56,468 bases of DNA from the NCBI GenBank assembly GCA_030403585.1, contig JAUEPE010000041.1, forward strand, positions 1 to 56,468, written 5' to 3'. This document shows positions 1 through 8,818 of this stretch, piece by piece. Origin of the DNA: Frankia sp. RB7. GTDB taxonomy: Bacteria; Pseudomonadota; Alphaproteobacteria; Rhizobiales; Xanthobacteraceae. Position 1 is the stretch's first letter, and the number at the start of each line of letters is the position of its first letter. The notes beneath the pieces were generated by a model that was given only the letters and a program-made list of their open reading frames with translations, made no database searches and had not been told where the DNA came from. A program made the translations under genes and the position numbers.

Positions 1-525
1 ATCGCCGGTGAGCGCCCCCTTCACGCTTTCGAGAAACACGTGATTATAGGGCGCACAGCGCGCGCTGCCACAGACCACCGCGGCACGCTCGACCATGTCA
101 GGGTGCAGCGCCGCCCAGTGATAGGCCTGCATGCCGCCCATCGACCAGCCATAGACCAGCGCGAGCTTCGTGATGCCGAAACGCTCGGTCAGCAGCCGAT
201 GCTGGGCCGCGACGGCGTCGTGATAGGTGAGTTGCGGGAACGGCCCGTTGCCGGAGTTTGACGGGGAGGACGACAGGCCGTTGCCGAACAGATTCGGGAT
301 GATGATGAAGTAGCGCGTGGGATCGAGCACGCCGTCGGGCCCGATCATCCACTCGGTGTCGAAATGCTGCGCGCTGAAGGAGGTCGGATAGAGGATGACG
401 TTGTCTTTGGCCGGGCTCAGCGTGCCATAGGTCTGGTACGCTAGCTTCATCGCAGGGAAGACGGCGCCGGATTGAAGCGCGACATCGCCGGCCTCAAAGA
501 TCTCGTAGTCGCTTGGCCCGGTCAT
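1..525 (-). CDS. alpha/beta hydrolase, homoserine acetyltransferase (MetX)-like, 3' end outside window
   Basis: The gene starts at an ATG complementary to 523-525 and runs off the left edge after 175 codons, so the C-terminal half with the Asp/His of the triad is not visible. The visible part has the alpha/beta hydrolase layout of the MetX/acetyltransferase branch: an N-terminal YQTYGTL strand, the PTSFSAQH region, an IIPNLFGNGLSSSP loop, and the nucleophile elbow GWSMGGMQAYHWAA at about residues 132-145, with Ser as likely nucleophile. Classical MetX proteins have GGSxGG; GWSMGG is typical of the paralogous 'alpha/beta fold hydrolase' group, so true homoserine O-acetyltransferase activity is doubtful. 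A short palindrome lies about 100 bp upstream and may regulate it. Family assignment is firm, substrate unknown. Confidence 0.8.
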   Translation of the reverse strand, partial: MTGPSDYEIFEAGDVALQSGAVFPAMKLAYQTYGTLSPAKDNVILYPTSFSAQHFDTEWMIGPDGVLDPTRYFIIIPNLFGNGLSSSPSNSGNGPFPQLTYHDAVAAQHRLLTERFGITKLALVYGWSMGGMQAYHWAALHPDMVERAAVVCGSARCAPYNHVFLESVKGALTGD

Positions 526-628
526 GCGTCAAAATCCCGCTTGCACGGCCGCAGAATGCGCCCGCCACGACCACGATGCACCGATCGCGCCGGTCCGGCA
601 AACGCATCATCGCGTCGCGCTTAATAAC

Positions 629-643
629 TGTACGAATAGTACA
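629..643. promoter_or_regulatory. short palindrome upstream of the MetX-like hydrolase
   Basis: The sequence TGTAC-GAATA-GTACA is a perfect 5-bp dyad with a 5-bp spacer, set in AT-rich sequence that stands out from its GC-rich surroundings. It sits about 105 bp upstream of the minus-strand hydrolase start and 33 bp past the stop of the MBL gene. The size and shape fit a TetR-type operator, but no TetR gene is in the window, so the role is inferred. Confidence 0.4.
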
Positions 644-675
644 TTTAATTAACGAAGGCAATTGGATTCCGACTG

Positions 676-1479
676 TCAGGCGATTGCCGCGATGTACCGC
701 TCCACCGACGCCGCAAAGGCGGCCCTGGCGCCGGAGGCGATGTTGCGGCCCCACCAGGCGCCATAAATGCGGTCGAAGGCGAGCGGCTCGACGGCGGCCG
801 CGATCCGCCGCACCGCGGCGGTGTTGAGCGGCATGTAGTTCGGATAGGAGTACATGAAGCTGAGGAAGCGGCGGTCCATCGTCACCTGCGCGATATCGCC
901 GGTCAGCAGCGCACCCTTGCCGTCCGCGCCGCGCGCATGATGCAGCATGGTGGCGCCTGCGAAGTGGCCGCCAGTGCGCAGGAGACGCACATGGTCCGAG
1001 CAGCGATGGCTGTCTCCGGTCCAGTATACGATCGAGCCATGCGGCCGCGTCACCCACTCGCGATCATCGGCGTGCAGATAGACCGGAATGCCGCCGAACG
1101 CTTCGCTCCAATCTGCAAGCGCGCCGTAATAGTGGGGATGCGAGATCGCGATCGCTTTTAACCCGCCGAGCGCACGGACATGCGCGATCGCATCCGGCGT
1201 TGCCATCGGTATGCAATCCCACATCACGTAACCATCATCCAGCGGAACCAGCAGCGCGCGCTGACCGATAGCGAAGCTCGGCTCGAGCGCGATCCCGACG
1301 AGGCCGAGATCGTCACGCCAGACGAGCCTGTGACGTTCGGCGAGCGTCCCGGGCGTGAGGAAGGTCTGGCCCTTCCAGTTCACAAATTGCCGCTCGTCCT
1401 CGCAGATCGGACAGGATGCTGGCGGATTTGCGCTGTCAGGGAATTGGGCGCCGCAGGTTTCGCAGATCCAGAGGGGCAT
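676..1479 (-). CDS. MBL-fold metallohydrolase with N-terminal rubredoxin-like zinc ribbon
   Basis: A 267-residue protein. Residues 1-30 carry a rubredoxin-like knuckle pair (CETC at 6-9 and CPIC at 23-26), which would bind Fe or Zn. The remainder is a metallo-beta-lactamase fold: the metal-ligand loop reads SHPHYYGALADW, so the usual HxHxDH motif keeps two His but has lost the Asp-His, and later come LLTGDIAQVT (metal-bridging Asp) and a C-terminal YGAWWGRNI segment. The altered loop may mean one metal site or a non-hydrolytic role. It is the third gene in a minus-strand run after an acyl-CoA ligase and an MDR dehydrogenase, with a 91-bp gap from the latter. The substrate cannot be told from sequence. 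Confidence 0.8.
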   Translation of the reverse strand: MPLWICETCGAQFPDSANPPASCPICEDERQFVNWKGQTFLTPGTLAERHRLVWRDDLGLVGIALEPSFAIGQRALLVPLDDGYVMWDCIPMATPDAIAHVRALGGLKAIAISHPHYYGALADWSEAFGGIPVYLHADDREWVTRPHGSIVYWTGDSHRCSDHVRLLRTGGHFAGATMLHHARGADGKGALLTGDIAQVTMDRRFLSFMYSYPNYMPLNTAAVRRIAAAVEPLAFDRIYGAWWGRNIASGARAAFAASVERYIAAIA

Positions 1480-1570
1480 GGCGGGAGCTCCATTGCGGGA
1501 TGCCGCACCCTATTGCCTCAAGCCCGTCATTACGAGCGCCGCGGCGCAATCCAGGGATGCGCCCGACGGC

Positions 1571-2578
1571 TCACGGAAACTCCACCACGATCTTGCCGAA
1601 GTGGCCGCTCTGCTGCATCAGCCGCAACGCATCCGGAACCGCATCAAAACCGAACACGCGGTCGATCACCGGCTTCATCGCATTGCGCCCGATCGCAGCG
1701 ATCATCCCCTCGAACATGCGGCGGCTGCCGACCGAGAGGCCGATGACATGCAAATTCTTGGCAAACAAGGTCGGGATCGCGATCTGCTGCGAGAAGCCGG
1801 AGAGCACGCCGATCACCAGAACAGTGCCGCCCACCCGCGCCGCCTCGAGCGACTGCGCAAACGTATCCTTGCCGCCGACCTCGACGACGTGATCGACGCC
1901 GCCGCCAGTCCACTCCGCGGCGGCCTTGCCCCATTCGGGGACCGAGCGATAGTTGATGGTGTGGTCGGCGCCGAGCGCTTTGGCGCGTTCGAGCTTCTCG
2001 TCGCTCGACGATGTCACGATCACGCTCGCGCCGGCGAGCTTTGCGAATTGCAGCGCGAAGATCGACACGCCGCCGGTGCCCTGCACCAACACGGTATCGC
2101 CGGGCTGCACCTTTGCTTCCTCGAACAGCGCACGCCAGGCCGTGAGCCCGGCGCAGGGCAGCGTCGCCGCTTCCTGGAACGACAGATGTGATGGAATGCG
2201 GCTGACGCCCTCGGCGTCGAGCAGCATGACCTGCTGCAACACGCCCGGCCGCGTACCGCCGAGCGCGTAGCGGCGGTTGCCCGCCGACACCTTTCCATCG
2301 ATCCAGGACTGGAAGAACATCAGGCAGACGCGATCGCCGATAGCGACGCGGGTCACGCCATCGCCGACGGCGATCACCTCACCCGCTCCGTCGGAGAACG
2401 GGATCAGCGGCAATCTGGTGACGCCGCCCTTGCCTTGCACCGTGAGCAGATCGCGATAGTTCAACGACGCCGCCCGCATCCGCACCGCGACCTGGCCCGG
2501 ACCAGGTGCGGGTTCGGGTAAATCGGCCAGCTCCATCCCCTCGATCGACCAGTCGCGCGCGACCTGCCAGGCTTTCAT
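1571..2578 (-). CDS. zinc-independent MDR alcohol dehydrogenase / quinone oxidoreductase family
   Basis: A 335-residue medium-chain dehydrogenase/reductase. The N-terminal GroES-like domain (about 25-130) includes LNYRDLLT and PFSDGAGEVIAVGDGV. The Rossmann domain carries GTGGVS for NAD(P)H binding, followed by the ALGADHTINY strand and the VDHVVEVGG segment. The catalytic and structural Cys clusters of zinc alcohol dehydrogenases are not seen, pointing to the quinone oxidoreductase-like branch that reduces enones or quinones with NADPH. The start ATG is preceded by GGAGCGG. It begins 15 nt after the stop of the upstream acyl-CoA ligase, so the two are very probably co-transcribed, perhaps reducing an intermediate of acyl-CoA catabolism. 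The substrate is inferred only loosely. Confidence 0.88.
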   Translation of the reverse strand: MKAWQVARDWSIEGMELADLPEPAPGPGQVAVRMRAASLNYRDLLTVQGKGGVTRLPLIPFSDGAGEVIAVGDGVTRVAIGDRVCLMFFQSWIDGKVSAGNRRYALGGTRPGVLQQVMLLDAEGVSRIPSHLSFQEAATLPCAGLTAWRALFEEAKVQPGDTVLVQGTGGVSIFALQFAKLAGASVIVTSSSDEKLERAKALGADHTINYRSVPEWGKAAAEWTGGGVDHVVEVGGKDTFAQSLEAARVGGTVLVIGVLSGFSQQIAIPTLFAKNLHVIGLSVGSRRMFEGMIAAIGRNAMKPVIDRVFGFDAVPDALRLMQQSGHFGKIVVEFP

Positions 2579-2593
2579 GGGAACCGCTCCGCT

Positions 2594-4207
2594 TCAGGTG
2601 CCAAAGCTCTTCTGGACCGCCTTGTCGAGGGTATCAGCCCCGACGAAGCGCTGGCGTAGCTCGCGCTTGAGCAGCTTGCCGCTCGGATTCTTCGGCAGGC
2701 TGTCGACGAAGATCACGCGCTTCGGCACCTTGAAATGCGCCATCTGGCCCGCGCAATGCTGAATAACGGCATTTTCATCCAGCTTCTCGCCGGTCTTGAC
2801 CACGACGATCGCGGTCACGGCCTCGATCCAGCGCGGATCGGGCAGACCGACGACGGCGACTTCGGAGACCGCAGGGATGCGATAGACCGTCTCCTCGACC
2901 TCGCGGCTGGCGACGTTCTCGCCGCCGGTCTTGATCATGTCCTTGACCCGATCAACCACGGTGATGTGGCCCTCATCATCGACAGTGGCGAGATCGCCGG
3001 AATGAAACCAGCCGCCAGCAAACGCGGCCGCGGTCTTGACCGGGTCGTTGTAATAGCCAGACAGCAGGTGTGGCGAGCGATGCACGATCTCTCCGACTTC
3101 TCCGACCTTCACATCTTCCATCGAAATGTTGACCACGCGCGTCTCGACATTGAGCACGGGCTTTCCGGCCGATCCGGCCTTGCGCAGCTGATCCTCGGGC
3201 CGCAGCACGGTCGCGAGCGGCGCGATCTCGGTCTGGCCGTAGAAGTTCCAGAATTTGACGTTGGGCAGGCGGCGCTGCAGTTCGAGCAGTACTTCCACCG
3301 GCATGATGGAGGCGCCGTAATAGCCCTTCTGAAGCGTCGAGAGATCGGTCTTGTCAAAATTCGTCGAGCGCAGCATCGCGATCCAGATCGTCGGCGGCGC
3401 GAAGAAGGACGTGATCTTGTGCGACTGGATCAGCGCCAGGATGTTGTCCGCGGTCGGCTTGCCCGTGATCACGCCGGAAGCGCCGAGATAGATTTGCGGC
3501 CCCAGGAAGACGTCAAGCTGGGCGCAATGATAGAGCGGCAGTGCGTGCAAGAATTTGTCGTCCACGCTCATGCCGCCGTCGATGATGCAGCTGACATACT
3601 GCCACATCACGGCTTCATGGGTCAGCATCGCGCCCTTGGGCAGGGATTCCGTACCGCTGGTGTAGACGATCTGCGCGAGATCGCGGCTGTCGACGGAGGC
3701 CTCGAGGTACGAGCCGTCGGCATGAAGCAGATCGTCGAAGCTGGTGAGGCCCGCAGGCGCCGTGGCGGGATCCTCGCCCGGCAGCCAGATCATCTTTTCG
3801 ACAGCGCTATCCTTGGAACTCGCGGCGCGCGCCGGCTCGACGAAATCGGGGCCGGTCGCGAGCAGCTTTGCGCCGGAGCTTTTCAGGATGAAATTGATCT
3901 CATCCGGATTGAGCATGAAGTTGATCGGCACCAGCACGGCGCCGATCCGCGCCACCGCGAAACGCAGCGCCGCAAAGGCATGCGAATTGCGCGAGAGCAC
4001 GGCGAGACGATCGCCCTTCTTCACGCCAAGCCCGAGCAGGCCGCGGCCGAGCCGGTTACAGATCATATCCATCTCGGCAAAGGTCCAGCTCACACTGCCG
4101 CAGCTCACCGCGAGCTTGGCCGGCTCGCGGCCCGCGGAACGGCGGAGGAGATCGCCGATGGAATGCTCGCGCGCTTTCGAGATGGTGGCTGCGATGTCGC
4201 CGGTCAT
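2594..4207 (-). CDS. acyl-CoA ligase, AMP-binding (ANL) family
   Basis: A 537-residue ANL ligase that activates a carboxylic acid to the adenylate and then the CoA thioester. Visible motifs in order: the P-loop TSGTESLPKGAM, YGQTE (A5), SGYYNDP and FHSGDLATVDDEGHI (A7), RVKDMIKTGGENV (A8 hinge) and the catalytic lysine in PSGKLLKREL near the C-terminus. The chosen ATG (complement of 4205-4207) has AGGGGG seven bases upstream; an in-frame ATG eight codons earlier lacks such a site. The protein resembles medium/long-chain or aromatic acid ligases and no specificity can be read. It leads the minus-strand operon with the MDR dehydrogenase, and a branched-chain-type binding protein is transcribed divergently, suggesting uptake and activation of the same acid. 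Confidence 0.9.
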   Translation of the reverse strand: MTGDIAATISKAREHSIGDLLRRSAGREPAKLAVSCGSVSWTFAEMDMICNRLGRGLLGLGVKKGDRLAVLSRNSHAFAALRFAVARIGAVLVPINFMLNPDEINFILKSSGAKLLATGPDFVEPARAASSKDSAVEKMIWLPGEDPATAPAGLTSFDDLLHADGSYLEASVDSRDLAQIVYTSGTESLPKGAMLTHEAVMWQYVSCIIDGGMSVDDKFLHALPLYHCAQLDVFLGPQIYLGASGVITGKPTADNILALIQSHKITSFFAPPTIWIAMLRSTNFDKTDLSTLQKGYYGASIMPVEVLLELQRRLPNVKFWNFYGQTEIAPLATVLRPEDQLRKAGSAGKPVLNVETRVVNISMEDVKVGEVGEIVHRSPHLLSGYYNDPVKTAAAFAGGWFHSGDLATVDDEGHITVVDRVKDMIKTGGENVASREVEETVYRIPAVSEVAVVGLPDPRWIEAVTAIVVVKTGEKLDENAVIQHCAGQMAHFKVPKRVIFVDSLPKNPSGKLLKRELRQRFVGADTLDKAVQKSFGT

Positions 4208-4359
4208 TTCCCGTCCCCCTTGGATTTGCAATCCGAGCGCATGACAATTTAAGGCCAGTCAGGCCATTGCATCTTTGCACTTTTTGAATTTGCACGAACC
4301 GTAGTCGGCGCGACTGCCGGCGTCAAATCGGCCAGTTCACCGGCGCCATCACGCAAGAT

Positions 4360-4388
4360 TTGACGCGTCACCGGGGTGACTCTAGGCT
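4360..4388 (+). promoter_or_regulatory. possible sigma-70-type promoter for the substrate-binding protein
   Basis: TTGACG at 4360-4365 is followed after 17 bases by TAGGCT at 4383-4388, about 35 bp before the start codon. The -35 element is good and the -10 element weak, so this is a candidate only. Confidence 0.3.
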
Positions 4389-4423
4389 GGGGAACAAATC
4401 AATAATAAAGGGGGGAATTGTCC

Positions 4424-5629
4424 ATGTACCGGAATGCGTGTGCCGTTTTTACGGCCGGGCTATTTTCTGCAATACTCGTCAGCTCCGCCTCCGCCCAGCA
4501 GACCCCGCTCAAGATCGGCGTGCTCTCCGATTTCTCCTCGGTCTATTCCGATATCGGCGGCCAGGGAAATGTCGAAGCCACCAAGATGGCGATCGAGGAT
4601 TTTGGCGGACAGATGTTCGGCAAGCCGATCGACATGATCGCGGCGGACGTGCTGAACAAGCCCGACGTCGCCTCTTCCCTCGCGCGCAAATGGTGGGAGA
4701 CGGAGAGCGTCGACATGATCATCGACATGCCCACCTCGGCCACGGCGCTCGCCGTGATGGAGCTGTCGAAGCAGTACGAGAAGGTGCTGATCGTGACGGA
4801 TGCAGCAAGCTCCGACATCACCGGCAAATCCTGCTCGCCCTATACCGCGCACTGGACTTACGACACCTATTCCAACGCCCACACCGTCGGCAGTGCCATC
4901 GTCAAGAACGGCGGCGACAGCTGGTTCTTCCTCACGGCCGACTACGTGTTCGGCCATTCCATCGAGCGCGACACCGGCGATGTCGTGAGGGCGGCCGGCG
5001 GCAAGGTGCTCGGCAGCGTCAAGCATCCGCTCAACACCGCTGATTTCTCGTCATTCCTGCTCCAGGCCCAGGCCTCCAAGGCCAAGATCATCGGGCTTGC
5101 CAATGGCGGCGGCGACACCATCAACGCGATCAAGCAAGCTGGCGAGTTCGGCATCGTCGCCGGCGGGCAGAACCTGGCGGCGATCGTGATGTTCATCTCC
5201 GACGTGCACAGCCTGGGGCTCAAACTCGCGCAGGGGCTGATCATCACCGAGGCCTATTATTGGGACCTCAACGACAAGACCCGCGCCTTCGGCAAGCGTT
5301 TTCAGGAGCGCGTCAAGCGCATGCCGACGATGAACCAGGCCGCGACCTACAGCGCCACGCTGCATTACCTCAAGGCCGTGCAGGCCGCCGGCACCAAGGA
5401 CACCAAGACCGTGATGGCCAAGATGCGCGAGTTGCCGGTAAAGGATGCCTTCACCGACAACGGCGTCCTTCGCGAAGACGGCCGCATGGTGCACAGCATG
5501 TTCCTGTTCCAGGTGAAGAAGCCCGAAGAATCCAAGGGTCCATGGGATTATTACACGCTGCTCGCCGAAGTCCCGGCCGACCAGGCCTTCCGTCCGCTGA
5601 AGGACGGCGGCTGTCCGCTGGTGAAGTAG
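4424..5629 (+). CDS. ABC transporter substrate-binding protein, Leu/Ile/Val (HAAT) type
   Basis: A 401-residue periplasmic binding protein. Residues 1-24 form a Sec signal peptide ending ASA before QQTPLKIGVLSDFSS, the standard first strand of type I periplasmic binding proteins of the LivK family. The lobes continue with GNVEATKMAIEDFGG and the TDAASSDITGK hinge. An ATG at 4424 has AGGGGGG about eight bases upstream and is preferred over a TTG two codons earlier. No LivHMGF permease or ATPase is beside it, so it is an orphan binding protein that must share a distant transporter. In related rhizobia such proteins often take up aromatic or amide-type compounds; here the divergent acyl-CoA ligase suggests a carboxylate ligand, which is inference. 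Confidence 0.9.
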   Translation: MYRNACAVFTAGLFSAILVSSASAQQTPLKIGVLSDFSSVYSDIGGQGNVEATKMAIEDFGGQMFGKPIDMIAADVLNKPDVASSLARKWWETESVDMIIDMPTSATALAVMELSKQYEKVLIVTDAASSDITGKSCSPYTAHWTYDTYSNAHTVGSAIVKNGGDSWFFLTADYVFGHSIERDTGDVVRAAGGKVLGSVKHPLNTADFSSFLLQAQASKAKIIGLANGGGDTINAIKQAGEFGIVAGGQNLAAIVMFISDVHSLGLKLAQGLIITEAYYWDLNDKTRAFGKRFQERVKRMPTMNQAATYSATLHYLKAVQAAGTKDTKTVMAKMRELPVKDAFTDNGVLREDGRMVHSMFLFQVKKPEESKGPWDYYTLLAEVPADQAFRPLKDGGCPLVK

Positions 5630-5675
5630 CACTTCACGACGACGGGCCTGCATCGCCTCGCGCGTTGCGGGTCCT

Positions 5676-6620
5676 CTAGCGGCGTCGCAAATCCGACGGG
5701 CTGTGCCCGAACTTCCTGCGAAACACCGTGCTGAAATATGACGATGAGCTAAATCCCAGTTGATAGGCGACCTCGGTGATCGACAGGGACCGCAACTCGG
5801 GACGCGTCAAGACGTCATAGCAACGCTGCAACCGCCGATCCAGGATCCATTCGGACACCGAGACGTCCGTGAGCCGGAAGAGATAGTGCAGATGCCTGAG
5901 CGACACGCCATTGCTCTTCGCGATCCTCTCCAGCGACAGGTCCGCATCGGTGAGGTGCGCTTCGATCCAGGCCTTGACCGAGCGCAGACGCGCCTGCTGC
6001 GCGCTCGCGTCCTCCGAGAATTCGTCCCGGTCGCCCATGTCGAGCGCGAGCGCCAGCACATCCATGAGCTCGCCACCGAGGCGGGCCCTTACGGTCTCGT
6101 CCAGCGCAGCGCCTTCCGCCGCGAGCGTCGCGCAGAACTCGGCGGCGATCCGCCCAAGGCCGCGGCTCGTCGCCATCGTCGTGACGACAGGCAGGCGCCC
6201 CTCGCTGAAGCGGGCCGAAAATTCCGTGCGGGGGATTTCGAGGTAGAGCGACCGGACCTTGCCGACGCATTCGAGATCATAGGCTTCAGACGCCGAAAAG
6301 ATCGCGCCGACGCCGGGGTTCGAAAGCAGGGTCTGGCCGGCCTGAAGCACGTTGATGCGGCCCTGCTGGACGAATTCGACGTAATAGCAATCCTTGTCGA
6401 GTTTTGCGATGTGCCGCTCGCGCCGCGAGATACGCTGCTCCGACAACAGCACGTCCGTCATCGTGACGGCGCCGAATTGCGCCTCGCGGATGAAGCCGTG
6501 ATAGTCGGACCGTTCCTCGGCATTGACGTCGACATGGACGTAGACATCGCAGATGGCTCCCTGCCATGCGGCGTAACGCTTGGACGGCTCCAGATCGTCC
6601 GTCGTGAATACGAGGTTCAT
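5676..6620 (-). CDS. AraC-family transcriptional regulator
   Basis: A 314-residue regulator. The N-terminal two thirds match the AraC-binding-like domain of the NitR/FeaR type (RISRRERHIAKLDKDCYYVEF, then SNPGVGAIFSASEAYDLEC). The C-terminus has two helix-turn-helix units, LSLERIAKSNGVSLRHLHYLF and ITEVAYQLGFSSSSYFSTVFRR ending GHSPSDLRRR. The start at the complement of 6618-6620 has GGGCGGA before it; longer in-frame alternatives upstream lack a ribosome site and encode Arg/Ser-rich non-domain sequence. It is read divergently from the acyl-CoA ligase/ABC importer unit across a 256-bp gap, which makes that unit its most likely target, presumably induced by the transported compound. Confidence 0.9.
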   Translation of the reverse strand: MNLVFTTDDLEPSKRYAAWQGAICDVYVHVDVNAEERSDYHGFIREAQFGAVTMTDVLLSEQRISRRERHIAKLDKDCYYVEFVQQGRINVLQAGQTLLSNPGVGAIFSASEAYDLECVGKVRSLYLEIPRTEFSARFSEGRLPVVTTMATSRGLGRIAAEFCATLAAEGAALDETVRARLGGELMDVLALALDMGDRDEFSEDASAQQARLRSVKAWIEAHLTDADLSLERIAKSNGVSLRHLHYLFRLTDVSVSEWILDRRLQRCYDVLTRPELRSLSITEVAYQLGFSSSSYFSTVFRRKFGHSPSDLRRR

Positions 6621-6876
6621 CGTCCGCCCACCCGTCGCGCAGCTAGAATGAACCTCGTTTGTGCATCGCACAAGCGGGCCCGGCGCCGAGATTCTAGATG
6701 GCCGCCGCCTACACGCAAGACCGGTTTGCGCGGACAAGCAAAAGCTTTGCGCTCCGGAGCAAGCAGGGTCCGGGCGTGTGGCCTATGAAGAACAAAAATC
6801 GGTCAACGAAATAGGCAGGAAACGTTCGCTTGCACCAGGACATATCAGCTCCTGCACGACCCGCCGTGCCGCTTGA

Positions 6877-8778
6877 ATGGCGGCGTCCGTGAGCACACCC
6901 TCTTTGATCTCAACGCGGTACACGCAGCCGATCCGAACCATCGCCGACATCGAGGCGCTGGAAGGGCGGCCTTACGACTCCATCATCCCCGCCCGCAATC
7001 TGCATCATCTTTTCGAAGCCACGGCGGGCCTGCATCCCGACCGACCCGCGCTGACGACGTTGACCAAAGGCTCGCGCGAGCCCGGTGATGTCACGCTGAC
7101 GCATCAGCAATTGCTCGCGGGGATCACGCGCGCGGCCAATCTTTTCCGATCGCACGGCATCGACGGAAGCAGCGGCACCGTCGCATTCCTGTGCCCGATC
7201 CTGCCGCAGCTGTTCCCGGCGTTGCTCGGCGCCCAGATTGCGGGCATCGCCAGTTCGATCAACTATCTCCTGAACGAAGACGCGATTGCCGATCTGCTCG
7301 AAGCCCAGAACGCAGCTGTGCTGGTGGTCGCCTCCGAGGCCGCCGATCGCACGATCTGGACCAAGGCGGTCAATGTCGCGAGCCGCGTCCCGTCGCTCAA
7401 GACGATTTTCGTGATCGGCGCGAACGGCCACCTGTCCTGCGGCGCCGAGAGCTTCGACGAGGCGGTCGCGACCATGCGCAACACCCTGGGCTTCGCGCCT
7501 TCGACGAACCGCGACACGGTCTGCGCGCTGTTCCACACCGGCGGGACCACCGGACGACCAAAACTCGTCCGCCTGACGCATGGAAACCAGATCCATGCCG
7601 CCTGGAGCTTTGCGCAGGTCCACGGGCTGGATGAACTTGATGCCGCCATCAACGGCTTCCCGCTGTTTCACGTCGGCGGCACCATAACACTCGGCTTGTC
7701 CATTCTGGCCGCCGGCGGCCACGTGATCATGCCATCGCCCTACAGCCTCAGAAGCCCGGATGCGATCCGCGACTACTGGCACACGGTCGAGCGGTTTGGT
7801 GCGACCATCGTCAGCGGCGTGCCGACCTCGATTGCGGCGCTGGCCGAAGTGCCGATCGGGTCATCCGATGTCAGTTCCGTTCGCATGGCGCTGACCGGCG
7901 GAGCAGTCGCGCCGAAAGCCGTCAGCGAGAGGTTTCAAGCCCGGACCGGGATCACGCTGTTCGAGACCTATGGCATGACAGAGACAGCAGCAGCGATCGC
8001 GTTCAATCCCGGCCGCGGCACACCGGCGCAGGGCAGCGTCGGCTTCAGGGCGCCGTTTGCACAGACCAAAATCGTCGCGCTCAGTGATGCCGACCTCAAG
8101 ACGGAATGCCCGCCACTCACCAGCGGCCTCGTCCTTGCCAGGGGACCGCAAGTGTTTCCCGGCTACGTCGATCCCCAGCACAACAAGGGCGTGCTCACCG
8201 ACGACCACTGGATCGTCACCGGCGATGTCGGCTACCTCACCCCGGACCAGCGACTGGTGCTGACCGGGCGTGAGAAGGATCTGATCGTCCGCAGCGGTCA
8301 CAACATCGATCCCGCCGCGATCGAGGACGTCGCCAATGCCTTCCCCGGCGTGCAGATGAGCTCAGCCGTCGGCATGCCGGACGCCTATGCCGGCGAAGTT
8401 CCTATCCTTTTCGTGGTGCCGTCGCCGGGACAGACCATCGACCTGCCGCAACTGCGCGAGCATCTCGAACGCAATGTCAATGAGCCTCCCGCCCGGCCGA
8501 AGCGCGTCGTGCTGCTTGAGACGCTCCCGGTCACCGCGGTCGGCAAGATCTTCAAGCCTGCGCTTCGCGACCTCGCTGTGCAGGAAAAAGTCCGAACCGA
8601 GATCGATCGCATCTTCGGCTCCGATACCGCGGCAGACATTGTCGTCGACAAAGACGCCAGACTGAATACGCTGGTCAACATCTCGATCGGCTCCAACGAC
8701 CAGGAGCGGGTGAAGGCACTCACGGAAAGCCTGACACCGCTTCCACAGACCTATCGCATAGAGACCCGACCGCATTAA
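6877..8778 (+). CDS. acyl-CoA ligase (AMP-binding, FadD/CaiC-like)
   Basis: A 633-residue ANL-family ligase, first gene of the importer operon. Motifs: P-loop HTGGTTGRPKLVRLTHG, YGMTETAAAI, GDVGYLTPDQRLVLTGREKD, RSGHNIDPAAIED and the catalytic lysine of AVGKIFKPALRDLA. The N-terminus resembles a bile-acid/fatty-acid ligase group that begins TIADIEALEGRPYDS. After the catalytic lysine there is a C-terminal extension of about 75 residues, longer than in most family members. The ATG at 6877 has no strong ribosome site; a GTG at 6888 is an alternative. The placement before a sugar-type ABC importer and two SMP-30 proteins is unusual and suggests that the imported compound, or the product of lactone opening, is activated to a CoA ester. 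Confidence 0.88.
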   Translation: MAASVSTPSLISTRYTQPIRTIADIEALEGRPYDSIIPARNLHHLFEATAGLHPDRPALTTLTKGSREPGDVTLTHQQLLAGITRAANLFRSHGIDGSSGTVAFLCPILPQLFPALLGAQIAGIASSINYLLNEDAIADLLEAQNAAVLVVASEAADRTIWTKAVNVASRVPSLKTIFVIGANGHLSCGAESFDEAVATMRNTLGFAPSTNRDTVCALFHTGGTTGRPKLVRLTHGNQIHAAWSFAQVHGLDELDAAINGFPLFHVGGTITLGLSILAAGGHVIMPSPYSLRSPDAIRDYWHTVERFGATIVSGVPTSIAALAEVPIGSSDVSSVRMALTGGAVAPKAVSERFQARTGITLFETYGMTETAAAIAFNPGRGTPAQGSVGFRAPFAQTKIVALSDADLKTECPPLTSGLVLARGPQVFPGYVDPQHNKGVLTDDHWIVTGDVGYLTPDQRLVLTGREKDLIVRSGHNIDPAAIEDVANAFPGVQMSSAVGMPDAYAGEVPILFVVPSPGQTIDLPQLREHLERNVNEPPARPKRVVLLETLPVTAVGKIFKPALRDLAVQEKVRTEIDRIFGSDTAADIVVDKDARLNTLVNISIGSNDQERVKALTESLTPLPQTYRIETRPH

Positions 8779-8818
8779 CGGACCCACAGAGGCCGACGTC
8801 GAAGAAAGGCAATAGGGG

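Noticed and set aside
2735..4252. Long open frame on the plus strand opposite the acyl-CoA ligase
   Set aside because: It has the Arg/His/Asp-rich composition of an antisense frame in high-GC DNA, matches no family, and the opposite strand has all ANL motifs.
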